A stretch of 64,000 nucleotides of DNA, from assembly GCA_018701215.1 (NCBI GenBank), contig JABIWH010000058.1, positions 51,710 to 115,709 of the forward strand, written 5' to 3'. The stretch comes from Rhodospirillaceae bacterium (GTDB lineage: Bacteria; Pseudomonadota; Alphaproteobacteria; GCA-2731375). Below are positions 17,131 to 25,904 of the stretch, piece by piece (the first letter of the stretch is position 1; the number at the start of each line of letters is the position of its first letter). Made by a program: the position numbers and the translations under genes. The notes beneath the pieces were generated by a model that made no database searches, had not been told where the DNA came from, and was given only the letters and a program-made list of their open reading frames with translations.

Positions 17131-18837
17131 TTATTGTCGTGCCAGCGGGCCCCGTATCAGACGGCCCGGTGTGGCGCCGGTGGGCTGGTTGTCGCGCAAC
17201 AGAATCTCTCCATTGACCACGGTTGCATGGATGCCGTTGGCGGTCTGTTTCAGACGCCGGGCGGCGGCGGGTAGGTCGGTCACCACCTCGGGCATGCGGC
17301 CACCAATGGTATCGGGATCGAACACCACCAGATCGGCCGCCATGCCTTCGCGGATCAGGCCACGGTCGTGGAAACCCCAATGGGTCGCCGTGTCATATGT
17401 CACCAGGCGCACCGCTTCCTCCAGGGTAAAGGCCTGCTTTTCGCGCACCCAGTGGCTAAAGATATGGGTCTGTAGCGAACTATCCATGATCTGGGAAACG
17501 TGCGCGCCGGAATCCGAGAACGTCACCACGGAACGGGGATGCTGCATCATCTCCAGGGCTTGATCCTGGTCTTCGTTGGCGATGGGTTGGCGGAAAAAGA
17601 CCTTGAAATCACGTTCCAGGGCGATATCGATCATCGCCTCCACCTCCGAGACACCCCGTTGCCGAGCCACTTCGGTCATCGATGGATTGGGACCTTCCAC
17701 ACTGTTCATCAGGAACAGCCAATCCCATTCCGGCGGCCGTGCCTCGGTACCGATGGCCTTGGGACCCTGGGGCGGACGATTTGCGGCCTCGATCAATTTG
17801 GCCTTGGTGGCGGGATCGCGGAAGGCGGCCTTTTGCTGCTCCAAGGGCAGGGCGCGGATCTCGCGCCAGACGTCGAAATTATCGAACGGCGTCGCGGTCT
17901 CGAACGATAGCAGCACGCTAAGCTCCCGGCTGTGAACCTGCACGAACAGGCGGCCGCCTTCCGCCGCCGCCTGGTTGATGACATCGAACCAGGGCCGCCA
18001 GGCTTGTGGTTTCTCCCGGGTGGAGAACATCCCGAACGTAATGGGACGGCCGGTTTCCACCGACAGATCTTTCAGGCCATTGAAATAGGGCTCCGCGCGT
18101 TTGTAATTGGCGCCGGTGGGTTCGCCCGCCAATTCCAGGATGCCGGCATTCAGCCCGCCCATGGCGCGGACCATGGTGGCCAGCTCGTTCCAGTCAGCGG
18201 CGCGGGAGGCAACGGGGCGATAGTCCGACGTTTCATGATTGGGGCTGCGGGAGGAGGAGAAACCAATGGCGCCGGCGCGCACGGCCTCCTGAACCTCGTG
18301 GGCCATTTTGGCCAGTTCATCATTCGTTGCGGCTTCGGCAAAGGCCCGTTCGCCCATGACGTAGGTGCGCAAGGCGGAATGACCAATGTAGCCGGCATAA
18401 TTGATGCCCTTGGGGAGGCCGTCCAGCACGTCGAGATATTCGGGGAAGGTTTCCCAGCGCCATTCAATGCCCGCCTTCATGGCCTCGCGCGAAATATCCT
18501 CGGCCCGCTCCAGATTGCGGAAGACATAGTCGATTTCAGTTTCCCGGCACGGTGCAAGGGTAAAGCCGCAATTGCCCATCACCACCGAGGTGACGCCGTG
18601 ATAGCAGGAGCAACTGCCCAGCGGGTCCCAGAATATCTGTGCATCCATATGCGTATGGCCGTCGACAAAGCCGGGGCTGACGATATGCCCCTCGGCATCG
18701 ATGCTTTCGCCGCCGCCGTTTGGGATGCGTCCGATATGGGCGATGCGTCCGTCCTTGACGCCTACGTCGGCCCGGTAACGCGGCATGCCTGAACCATCGA
18801 TCACGGTGCCGTTCCGCACCACCAAATCATACGCCAT
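17131..18837 (-). CDS. N-acyl-D-amino-acid deacylase-like amidohydrolase
   Basis: 568 residues of the amidohydrolase superfamily. The N-terminal beta-sandwich leads into SPGFVDGHTHMDAQ with metal ligands His61 and His63. Other D-aminoacylase-like features are VVMGNCGFTLAPC, a VFFRQPIANEDQ segment and SDSGAHVSQ with the catalytic Asp. The C-terminus GMAADLVVFDPDTIGGRMPEVVTDLPAAARR is typical of the family. It likely hydrolyses an N-acylated D-amino acid or related amide in the cytoplasm. It lies upstream of the selenoprotein gene on the same strand with a gap of about 125 bases, and diverges from the dimethylglycine dehydrogenase-like gene. Confidence 0.85.
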   Translation of the reverse strand: MAYDLVVRNGTVIDGSGMPRYRADVGVKDGRIAHIGRIPNGGGESIDAEGHIVSPGFVDGHTHMDAQIFWDPLGSCSCYHGVTSVVMGNCGFTLAPCRETEIDYVFRNLERAEDISREAMKAGIEWRWETFPEYLDVLDGLPKGINYAGYIGHSALRTYVMGERAFAEAATNDELAKMAHEVQEAVRAGAIGFSSSRSPNHETSDYRPVASRAADWNELATMVRAMGGLNAGILELAGEPTGANYKRAEPYFNGLKDLSVETGRPITFGMFSTREKPQAWRPWFDVINQAAAEGGRLFVQVHSRELSVLLSFETATPFDNFDVWREIRALPLEQQKAAFRDPATKAKLIEAANRPPQGPKAIGTEARPPEWDWLFLMNSVEGPNPSMTEVARQRGVSEVEAMIDIALERDFKVFFRQPIANEDQDQALEMMQHPRSVVTFSDSGAHVSQIMDSSLQTHIFSHWVREKQAFTLEEAVRLVTYDTATHWGFHDRGLIREGMAADLVVFDPDTIGGRMPEVVTDLPAAARRLKQTANGIHATVVNGEILLRDNQPTGATPGRLIRGPLARQ

Positions 18838-18941
18838 TGGCTGTTCCCCAAATTCAATCTTGTTTTCCCTGATGTCATTATGGCTCAGGCGTCGGCAATC
18901 CGGTAGGGTTGCGAACAGTTAATATTTGTATGGAGCCCGTC

Positions 18942-21395
18942 ATGTCCAAGTCTCTGCCCAGCCATGCTTCCGTCGTCATTGTCGGCGGCGGTGTCGTCGG
19001 TTGTTCCATCGCCTATCATCTGGTCAGACTCGGCATCACGGATGTTCTGTTGCTGGAACGTAAACAGCTGTCATCGGGCACCACCTGGCATGCCGCGGGT
19101 TTGGTGGGACAATTGCGGGCAACACAGAACCTGACCCAATTAGCAAAGTATTCGACCGAGCTTTATGCCGGGTTGGAGGCCGAGACGGGACAGGCCACGG
19201 GCTTCAAGCAGAACGGCTCCATTTCGTTGGCCACCACCAATGAGCGGTTGGAGGAATTACGCCGGGGCGCTTCGATGGCGCGGGTGTTCGGCCTGGCGGT
19301 GGACGAGATCGATCAGGACGATATTCGCCGGATGTATCCGTTGTTAAACGTGGACGATGTGGTGGGCGGTGTGTTCCTGCCGAAAGACGGCCAGATCAAC
19401 CCGACGGATTTGACCCAGGCCCTGGCCAAGGGCGCGCGGGCGGGCGGTGCGACGGTGCTGGAAAACACCAAGGTTACGAATATTTTGGTCGATCAAGGCA
19501 AGGTTGCCGGCATCGCTGTTGATGACAGTGAGGTCAAAGCCGATATCGTGGTCAACTGCACGGGCATGTGGGGCAGGGACGTGGGCGCCATGACCAAGGC
19601 CTTGGTGCCCCTCCATGCCTGCGAGCATTTCTACGTGGTGACCGAACCCATCGAGGGCGTGCATCCGGGCCTGCCGGTACTGCGCGACCCGGATAATTAC
19701 GCCTACTACAAAGAGGACGCGGGCAAGATCCTGCTGGGCGCGTTCGAGCCCGAGGCCAAGCCCTGGGGCATGGCTGGCATACCCGAAGATTTCTGCTTTG
19801 ATGAATTGCCCAACGACATGGATCATTTTATGCCGGTGTTGGAGCGGGCCATGGCCCGCATGCCGGCCTTGGAACATACGGGTATCCGAACCTGGTTCTG
19901 CGGTCCGGAAAGCTTTACGCCCGATAACCGTTATCACCTGGGCGAGGTGCCCGAGACCAAGGGATTGTTCGTCGCTTGCGGCTTCAACTCCATCGGGATC
20001 CAGTCGGCGGGCGGCGTGGGCAAGGTGATGGCGGAATGGATCCGCGATGGCCATGCACCGCTGGATCTGTGGGACGTGGATATCCGCCGTACCCTGCCGC
20101 ATCAAAGTAACGCCCGTTATCTGCGCGAACGCGTCAGTGAATGCCTTGGTCTGCTCTATGCCCCGCATTGGCCGTTCTATCAATACCGCACCGCCAGGGG
20201 CGTGCGAAAATCGCCCCTGCATGACCGTCTGGCCCAGGCCGGCGCCTGTTTTGGCGAAGCGGCGGGGTGGGAGCGGGCAAATTGGTATGCGCCCGGCGTT
20301 ACCGCGCCTGAATACGAATACAGTTATGGCCGGCAGAACTGGTTTGAAAACTGGGCCGCCGAACACAAAGCTGTGCGTGAAGGCGTGGCGCTGTTCGAAC
20401 AGTCTTCCTTTGCCAAGTTTCAATTGGCGGGCCGGGATGCCCTGGCTGTGCTGAACCAGGTCTGTGCCAACCAAGTTGATGTGCCTGTCGACCGTACGGT
20501 CTATACCCAGTGGCTCAACGAACGAGGCGGTATCGAGGCGGATCTGACGGTAACCCGGACGGGAGCGGAAGAATTCCTGCTCGTTACCTCCGGCACCTCG
20601 CAAATGCGCGATTTTCATTGGTTGAAGGCGCATATTCCAGCCGATGCTCATGCGTATTTGACCGATATCACGTCGGCCCAGGCGGTGTTGTCCATCATGG
20701 GGCCGAAATCCAGAGAGCTATTGGCATCGATCACGGATGCGGACCTGGGCAATGCTGCCTTTCCGTTCGGTACCTCCCGCGAAATCGACATCGCCTACGC
20801 CACCGTGCGCGCCACTCGCCTGACCTATGTTGGGGAACTAGGTTGGGAGCTTTATATTCCGGCTGAACTTGCCCAGGGGGTCTATGATGAAATCGTCGCG
20901 GCGGGGGCGGCGTTCGGCCTATGTCATGCCGGCTATCATGCCTTGGACTCCCTACGCATGGAGAAAGCCTATCGCCATTGGGGGCACGATATTACCGATG
21001 AAGATACCCCGATCGAGGCCGGATTGAGTTTCGCCGTCGCCTGGGACAAGCCGGATGGTTTTATCGGGCGCGAGGCGCTGTTGCGCCAGCGTGAAGCTGG
21101 CCCGCGCCAACGCTTGGTGCAGTTTAAATTGGCCGATCCGGAAAAGCTGCTGTACCACAACGAACCGATCTGGCGTGACGGCGTTATCGTCGGGTATCTG
21201 CGTTCGGGCAGTTATGGCCATGGTCTGGGCGCTGCGATCGGCTTGGGGTACATCCATGACCCGGCCGGCGGCGTGGTTGACGCGGCCTTTGTCAACGCGG
21301 GCAGCTATACCATCGAAGTGGCCTGCGAACAGGTCAGGGCGGTGGCCTCGCTTCGTCCACTTTATGATCCAAGAAGCGAGCGTATCCGTGCATAA
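18942..21395 (+). CDS. Dimethylglycine/sarcosine dehydrogenase-like FAD and folate protein
   Basis: 817 residues from ATG 18942 (GGAG six bases upstream; an in-frame TTG at 18909 is less likely). The N-terminal DAO-type FAD domain has VVIVGGGVVGCSIAYH and SGTTWHAAGL, where His50 matches the covalent-FAD histidine of dimethylglycine dehydrogenases. The C-terminal half is a GcvT-like folate-binding domain (YHALDSLRMEKAYRHWGHD, then a GCV_T_C barrel). Family members oxidatively demethylate N-methyl amino acids and pass the one-carbon unit to tetrahydrofolate. The exact substrate (dimethylglycine, sarcosine or another N-methyl compound) is open. Confidence 0.88.
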   Translation: MSKSLPSHASVVIVGGGVVGCSIAYHLVRLGITDVLLLERKQLSSGTTWHAAGLVGQLRATQNLTQLAKYSTELYAGLEAETGQATGFKQNGSISLATTNERLEELRRGASMARVFGLAVDEIDQDDIRRMYPLLNVDDVVGGVFLPKDGQINPTDLTQALAKGARAGGATVLENTKVTNILVDQGKVAGIAVDDSEVKADIVVNCTGMWGRDVGAMTKALVPLHACEHFYVVTEPIEGVHPGLPVLRDPDNYAYYKEDAGKILLGAFEPEAKPWGMAGIPEDFCFDELPNDMDHFMPVLERAMARMPALEHTGIRTWFCGPESFTPDNRYHLGEVPETKGLFVACGFNSIGIQSAGGVGKVMAEWIRDGHAPLDLWDVDIRRTLPHQSNARYLRERVSECLGLLYAPHWPFYQYRTARGVRKSPLHDRLAQAGACFGEAAGWERANWYAPGVTAPEYEYSYGRQNWFENWAAEHKAVREGVALFEQSSFAKFQLAGRDALAVLNQVCANQVDVPVDRTVYTQWLNERGGIEADLTVTRTGAEEFLLVTSGTSQMRDFHWLKAHIPADAHAYLTDITSAQAVLSIMGPKSRELLASITDADLGNAAFPFGTSREIDIAYATVRATRLTYVGELGWELYIPAELAQGVYDEIVAAGAAFGLCHAGYHALDSLRMEKAYRHWGHDITDEDTPIEAGLSFAVAWDKPDGFIGREALLRQREAGPRQRLVQFKLADPEKLLYHNEPIWRDGVIVGYLRSGSYGHGLGAAIGLGYIHDPAGGVVDAAFVNAGSYTIEVACEQVRAVASLRPLYDPRSERIRA

Positions 21396-21526
21396 CTGCC
21401 TGGTTTTGGGGCAGGATAAGCCTTTGTTAAGGATGTCAAACTAGTCTTTTCAGCCAATTGGTGATGCATGTCTCGGTCGCCCTCGGGGGAGGCTGTGGAT
21501 CCGGCATGTGAATGGAGGCACCCTTG

Positions 21527-22273
21527 ATGGCGATAGTACGCAGGAAAACCGACGACACTGTGGCCGAATGGCAACCTGGTATTGGCCATAACAGTAATTA
21601 TGCCCCTCCACAGGAGCTGGAAGCGGAACTGGCGGCGCTGCGTGCGGCCGAAGCCGAGACGAACGAACAGAACAAGCCGCAACTGATCGACTATCTCTAT
21701 GAAGTGCGTTTCCATCCAGGCGGCAGCCTGACCACGGGCGAGCTGGAAGCCTTTGATATAAAACACGCACAGCGCCAGCTGCGCGTTATTCTAGGCCTCA
21801 CGCAACTGCCGACCGATACCCGGATCATCGAAAAAAATATTGTCGAGGCAGAACAACGCCAACGTAATGCCGAGCGTAACCGGCGCCTCCTTCGCACCTT
21901 GACCGCCCATCACCGCTGGCTGCAAGGTGACAGCGACGGCGTGCGGGCCGATCTTTCCGACGAAAATTTAAGCGAGGTCAATCTAGAGGGCCGGGATTTG
22001 AGCCACGTGAGCCTGACCAATGCGAAATTGTCCGGCGCCCGTTTGCGCGGGGCCAAGCTGGTGGGCGCGGATTTGACCGGTGCGGATTTGAGCGGCGCCA
22101 ACCTGACCAACAGTAACCTCTCATCGGCCTCGCTGACCGAGGCAAATCTGATAGAGGCCGATCTGTCAGCCGCCAACCTGCAAGGCACGGATTTGTGGCG
22201 CGCCAATCTGGCCCGCAGCATCATTTCGCCCGAGAGCCTGCATCATGCTCTCAATTGCGAGGCGCCGAAATAG
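21527..22273 (+). CDS. Pentapeptide-repeat protein
   Basis: 248 residues from ATG 21527, eight bases after GGAGG. The first ~135 residues are an unassigned charged domain containing a helical run rich in Glu, Arg and Asn (VEAEQRQRNAERNRRLL). From about residue 140 onward the A(D/N)LXX pattern runs for roughly 18 units: LSEVNLEGRDLSHVSLTNAK, LRGAKLVGADLTGADLSGAN and so on. This should fold as a right-handed quadrilateral beta-helix. Known members include gyrase-protecting DNA mimics, but most have no known role. No resistance function should be assumed. Confidence 0.88.
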   Translation: MAIVRRKTDDTVAEWQPGIGHNSNYAPPQELEAELAALRAAEAETNEQNKPQLIDYLYEVRFHPGGSLTTGELEAFDIKHAQRQLRVILGLTQLPTDTRIIEKNIVEAEQRQRNAERNRRLLRTLTAHHRWLQGDSDGVRADLSDENLSEVNLEGRDLSHVSLTNAKLSGARLRGAKLVGADLTGADLSGANLTNSNLSSASLTEANLIEADLSAANLQGTDLWRANLARSIISPESLHHALNCEAPK

Positions 22274-22543
22274 GGCGCGAGCCAACGGTACTCCGTCTTT
22301 ACCGCCAGTCCGGCCAATCCGCCTATGACAGTGCCGTTTGACGGTGCCGTTGGGAAAGACCTTATAGCCCGGAGCTGCCCCAAGGCGTGTCCAGGCGCCC
22401 TGGCGGCGATCTCTTGCGTTACATCCTGAATTTTGAATTCGTCGTTTGGCGGTTGCGCCATGACATGGCATCATTGTGGCAGAATTTTCTGGTGGACCAC
22501 TGGCTGACTCTATCTGGGTGGTCCCTAAAGGAGTGCATGTCTG

Positions 22544-24172
22544 ATGAAAGCCGTCGAAGCGATCGTTGAAATTCTCAAGCGGGAAGGCGTCGAATGTCTG
22601 ATCGGCTATCCCGTCAATCATATCCTCGAATATGCCGCCCGTTGGGATATCCGGCCGATAATCGTCCGTCAGGAGCGTATCGGCCTGCATATGGCCGATG
22701 CCATGTCGCGGCTATCCTCGGGCAAGAAGATTGGCGTTTTTGCCATGCAGCACGGTCCCGGCGCCGAGAATGCCTATGGTGGCGTGGCGCAAGCTTTTGG
22801 CGAGGGCGTGCCCATTTTGGTGCTGCCCATGGGCTATGCCCGGCGGATCGCCCATATCCGTCCGAACTTCAATTCGACCGAGGCCATGTCCCATGTCGCC
22901 AAGACCACGGAACCGGTAACCTCCGCCGACGAAGTGCCGAACATCATGCGCCGGGCCTTCACCCAGCTGCGCAATGGCCGGGGCGGCCCTTGTGTTGTGG
23001 AGGTGCCCACCGACGTCTTTAACGAGGAACTGTCGGGGGAGCTGGATTACACCCCGGTCTCGGGCACCCGTTACGGCCCTGATCCCGACGATGTGGCCAA
23101 GGCGGCGAAAACCCTGGTCGAAGCCAAAAATCCGGTACTCTATGCCGGCGGCGGCGTGCATTTCGCCGAGGCCTGGCCGCAACTGAAAAGCCTGGCGGAA
23201 ATGTTGGCCATTCCCGTCTGCACCTCGCTTAGCGGCAAAAGCTCTTTCCCCGAGGATCATCCGCTTTCTTTGGGCGCCGGTGGCCTAGCCTCGCCCAAGG
23301 CGGTGCATCAGTTTCTGCATGCCTCGGACGTCATTTTGGGCGTTGGTTGCAGCTTTACCGAAACCTCCTTTGGCATCGCCATGCCAAAGGGCAAGCGCAT
23401 TATCCAGGCCACCTTGGATCCGTTGGATTTGAACAAGGATATCGAAGTCGAACAATGCCTGTTGGGTGATGCCGCCCTGACCCTTGATGCGCTGATCGCG
23501 GCCGTCGAAGGTTTGATCGATGGACCTAGGGACAATGCCCCGGTGGCGGCGGAAATCGCCGCCGTGCACGAGGCATGGCTGGCTGAATGGAAGCCGAAAT
23601 TGACCTCTGATCAGAACCCCTTGACGCCCTATCGGGTGCTATGGGATCTGCAGAACACGGTGGACAAGGATAACACCATCATCACCCATGATGCCGGCTC
23701 GCCCCGCGATCAGCTGTCGCCGTTCTGGCGGGCCACCAAGCCTCTCAGCTATATCGGTTGGGGCAAGACCACGCAGCTTGGTTATGGTCTGGGCCTGGCC
23801 ATGGGCGCCAAGCTGGCCCGGCCCGAGGCATTGTGCATTAACGTCTGGGGCGATGCGGCGATCGGCTTTACGGGCATGGATTTCGAAACGGCGGTGCGCG
23901 AACGCATTCCCATTCTGTCGATCCTGTTGAACAATTTCTCCATGGCGATCGAGCTGAAGATCATGGAAGTCTCGACCGAAAAATACCGCTCCACCGATAT
24001 TTCCGGCGACTACGCGGCCATGGCGCGGGCCTTTGGCGGCTATGGCGAACGGGTGACGGACCCGGCCGAGATTATTCCCGCCATCCAGCGCGGCATTGCC
24101 CAGACCGAGGCGGGGGTGCCGGCTTTGCTGGAATTCATCACCGACAAGGAAACCGAGATCTCGAAATATTAG
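22544..24172 (+). CDS. Thiamine diphosphate-dependent enzyme (acetolactate synthase/decarboxylase-like)
   Basis: 542 residues with three ThDP-enzyme domains. The N-terminal Pyr domain has the activating Glu in IIVRQERIGLHMADAMSR. The middle domain is Rossmann-like. The C-terminal PP domain has GDAAIGFTGMDFETA and later LLNNFSMAIE, the GD...NN Mg-ThDP site in a slightly altered form (GDA for GDG). AGGAG lies ten bases before ATG. Distinct enough from IlvB that biosynthetic acetolactate synthase is unlikely; a 2-oxo acid decarboxylase or carboligase is more plausible. The nitrilase-family gene follows after 18 bases, suggesting one operon. Confidence 0.85.
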   Translation: MKAVEAIVEILKREGVECLIGYPVNHILEYAARWDIRPIIVRQERIGLHMADAMSRLSSGKKIGVFAMQHGPGAENAYGGVAQAFGEGVPILVLPMGYARRIAHIRPNFNSTEAMSHVAKTTEPVTSADEVPNIMRRAFTQLRNGRGGPCVVEVPTDVFNEELSGELDYTPVSGTRYGPDPDDVAKAAKTLVEAKNPVLYAGGGVHFAEAWPQLKSLAEMLAIPVCTSLSGKSSFPEDHPLSLGAGGLASPKAVHQFLHASDVILGVGCSFTETSFGIAMPKGKRIIQATLDPLDLNKDIEVEQCLLGDAALTLDALIAAVEGLIDGPRDNAPVAAEIAAVHEAWLAEWKPKLTSDQNPLTPYRVLWDLQNTVDKDNTIITHDAGSPRDQLSPFWRATKPLSYIGWGKTTQLGYGLGLAMGAKLARPEALCINVWGDAAIGFTGMDFETAVRERIPILSILLNNFSMAIELKIMEVSTEKYRSTDISGDYAAMARAFGGYGERVTDPAEIIPAIQRGIAQTEAGVPALLEFITDKETEISKY

Positions 24173-24190
24173 AGTTGAGGAGTAGATACC

Positions 24191-25063
24191 ATGACAGATG
24201 CCCGGCCCATGACCGTCTCCGCCATCCAGATTACCTCGGATGACGCCGCCAAGGCTGCCACGGTCGAACGGATGATGGGGTTCTTGGATGTTGCCGGGCG
24301 GCGTGGTTCTGAATTGGTGGTGTTGCCAGAGATTTGGACTGGCGCCGGGTTATCCACGGACGAAGCCTATCTGGATCTCGCCGAGCCGATCCCTGGTCCC
24401 ACCACGGATCTGCTGGCGGAGAAAGCCCGCAAGTACGGCATGTATATCGTCGGCTCCATGTACGAGCGCGAGGGCAATCAGCATTACAATTCTTCGCCGC
24501 TGATCACGCCCGAAGGTGAGATCATGGGCAAATACTGGAAAACCCATCTGTTTGACGCGCCGAACCGTCCCGACATCAAAGGCGGCATACGGGAATCCGA
24601 TCACGTGGAAGCGGGGACGGAATTGCCGGTCTTTCAGACCAACCCGGCGAAGGTCGGCGTCTCGGTCTGTTCCGACCTGCGCTTTCCCGAAGTTTATCGG
24701 GAGCTGGCCCTGAAAGGCGCGGAAGTGATCGTTTGCGCCTCCGCCTTTCTCAGCCCGCGCTTTGACCATTGGGAATTTTTCCTGCGCGCCCGTGCCACGG
24801 AAAACCAATGTTGGGTGGTCGCCTCTGGCCAATACGGTGTGGAGCCGCAATCCGGTATCGCCTTCGTGGGCCGTTCCATGGTGATCGATCCCTGGGGCAC
24901 CGTGGTAGCGACCGCTTCGGATGAAGAAGGCGTGATCACAACCGAGATCGACCTGAACTTCGCCGACGAGGTCAAACGCCGCTATCCCCTGATGGATCAA
25001 CGCCGCCCGGATATGTACACCCATATCGGTAAGCCCAAGGATCAGGTGCCTCTGTATAAATAG
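24191..25063 (+). CDS. Carbon-nitrogen hydrolase (nitrilase superfamily amidase)
   Basis: 290 residues with the complete catalytic triad: Glu47 (LPEIWTG), Lys117 (GKYWKTHLF) and Cys160 (VSVCSDLRFPEVYREL). The SDLRFPE following Cys favours an amidase, carbamoylase or omega-amidase branch rather than a true nitrilase. GAGGAG precedes ATG. Co-transcription with the ThDP enzyme upstream and the TfoX-like gene 14 bases downstream is likely. Substrate unknown; an amide or N-carbamoyl compound fits the local theme of amino-nitrogen breakdown. Confidence 0.9.
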   Translation: MTDARPMTVSAIQITSDDAAKAATVERMMGFLDVAGRRGSELVVLPEIWTGAGLSTDEAYLDLAEPIPGPTTDLLAEKARKYGMYIVGSMYEREGNQHYNSSPLITPEGEIMGKYWKTHLFDAPNRPDIKGGIRESDHVEAGTELPVFQTNPAKVGVSVCSDLRFPEVYRELALKGAEVIVCASAFLSPRFDHWEFFLRARATENQCWVVASGQYGVEPQSGIAFVGRSMVIDPWGTVVATASDEEGVITTEIDLNFADEVKRRYPLMDQRRPDMYTHIGKPKDQVPLYK

Positions 25064-25077
25064 TCATCCAGGCAACC

Positions 25078-25437
25078 ATGGCCGTATCGCCGGAATATCG
25101 CGCCTATATTGAAGATCTTGTCGCACCCCTGGGGCATGTCAGCACCCGGCGCATGTTTGGCGGGCTTGGCGTGTTTTATCGCGGCCTGATGTTCGCCCTG
25201 ATCGCCAGGGACGTGCTGCATTTCAAGGTTGATGATGAAAACCGCCCCGATTACGAGGCCGCCGGGATGGAGGCCTTCAGCTATCTGCGCCAGGGCAAGA
25301 AACGCGGCCTGAACAGCTATTGGACGGTGCCGGTCGATGTGCTGGATAACGAGGACGAATTTCTCACCTGGGCCCGGCGGGCGGCTGATGCGGCACTGCG
25401 AGCTGATGCCGCGAAGGGCGGGACCAAGCGCTCCTAA
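25078..25437 (+). CDS. TfoX/Sxy N-terminal domain protein
   Basis: 119 residues matching the TfoX N-terminal fold: STRRMFGGLGVFYRGLMFALI, LHFKVDDENRPDYEA and the terminal LDNEDEFLTWARRAADAA. Full-length TfoX/Sxy regulates competence in gammaproteobacteria, but stand-alone N-terminal proteins like this are common in alphaproteobacteria with no proven function. No DNA-binding role is assumed. It lies 14 bases after the amidase gene and converges on the GFA gene with a four-base gap. Confidence 0.85.
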   Translation: MAVSPEYRAYIEDLVAPLGHVSTRRMFGGLGVFYRGLMFALIARDVLHFKVDDENRPDYEAAGMEAFSYLRQGKKRGLNSYWTVPVDVLDNEDEFLTWARRAADAALRADAAKGGTKRS

Positions 25438-25441
25438 CCCG

Positions 25442-25819
25442 TCAATCTTCGATGGGCAGCCAAAGATGTCGCCGCTCGTTCCAGACAGATTGCGTCGGCG
25501 CGGGAAACGTCGGATCAGCGAATGACCCGACGGCAACGGCAATTGTCTCCGGTTTCCGCTCGGGCTCCCAATAAACGGTCGAGCCACAATCCGGACAAAA
25601 ATGAAACTTGACCCCATGTCCGCTGTCGGATGAACGCACAAATATATTTGCGCGGCCCTTGGCCTTGACCTCGTCACGAAGATAAAACGCGGCAATGCCA
25701 TAGGTGCTGCCCGTCCGCCTTTGGCAATCCAGGCAATGGCAGAGTGAGACCTTTTGCGGCTCACCGACGCAGCGAACGCTAAGCTGTCCGCAAGTACACG
25801 ATGCGGTTCGTGTTCTCAT
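25442..25819 (-). CDS. GFA/CENP-V family zinc protein
   Basis: 125 residues with the full zinc-cysteine set of the Gfa fold: SCTCGQL near the N-terminus, LCHCLDCQRRTGS and FHFCPDCGST. The family is named for a glutathione-dependent formaldehyde-activating enzyme, though that activity is disputed and most members are uncharacterised. Formaldehyde handling would suit an organism with the demethylating flavoprotein found nearby, but this is only context. It diverges from the CCG Fe-S protein gene. Confidence 0.88.
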   Translation of the reverse strand: MRTRTASCTCGQLSVRCVGEPQKVSLCHCLDCQRRTGSTYGIAAFYLRDEVKAKGRANIFVRSSDSGHGVKFHFCPDCGSTVYWEPERKPETIAVAVGSFADPTFPAPTQSVWNERRHLWLPIED

Positions 25820-25904
25820 GATGCCCTCTCATACGGGTAACCTAGACAATGCCAACGGTACAGTCCACTTGACCCGACGCGCATGGCGGGAAACACTGTG
25901 TCCC

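Noticed and set aside
22243..22461. 72-codon minus-strand frame between the pentapeptide and ThDP genes.
   Set aside because: Uses several rare codons, has no Shine-Dalgarno and overlaps the end of the pentapeptide gene. It cannot be excluded, but support is too weak. The 22274-22543 gap shows only a likely promoter for the ThDP gene.
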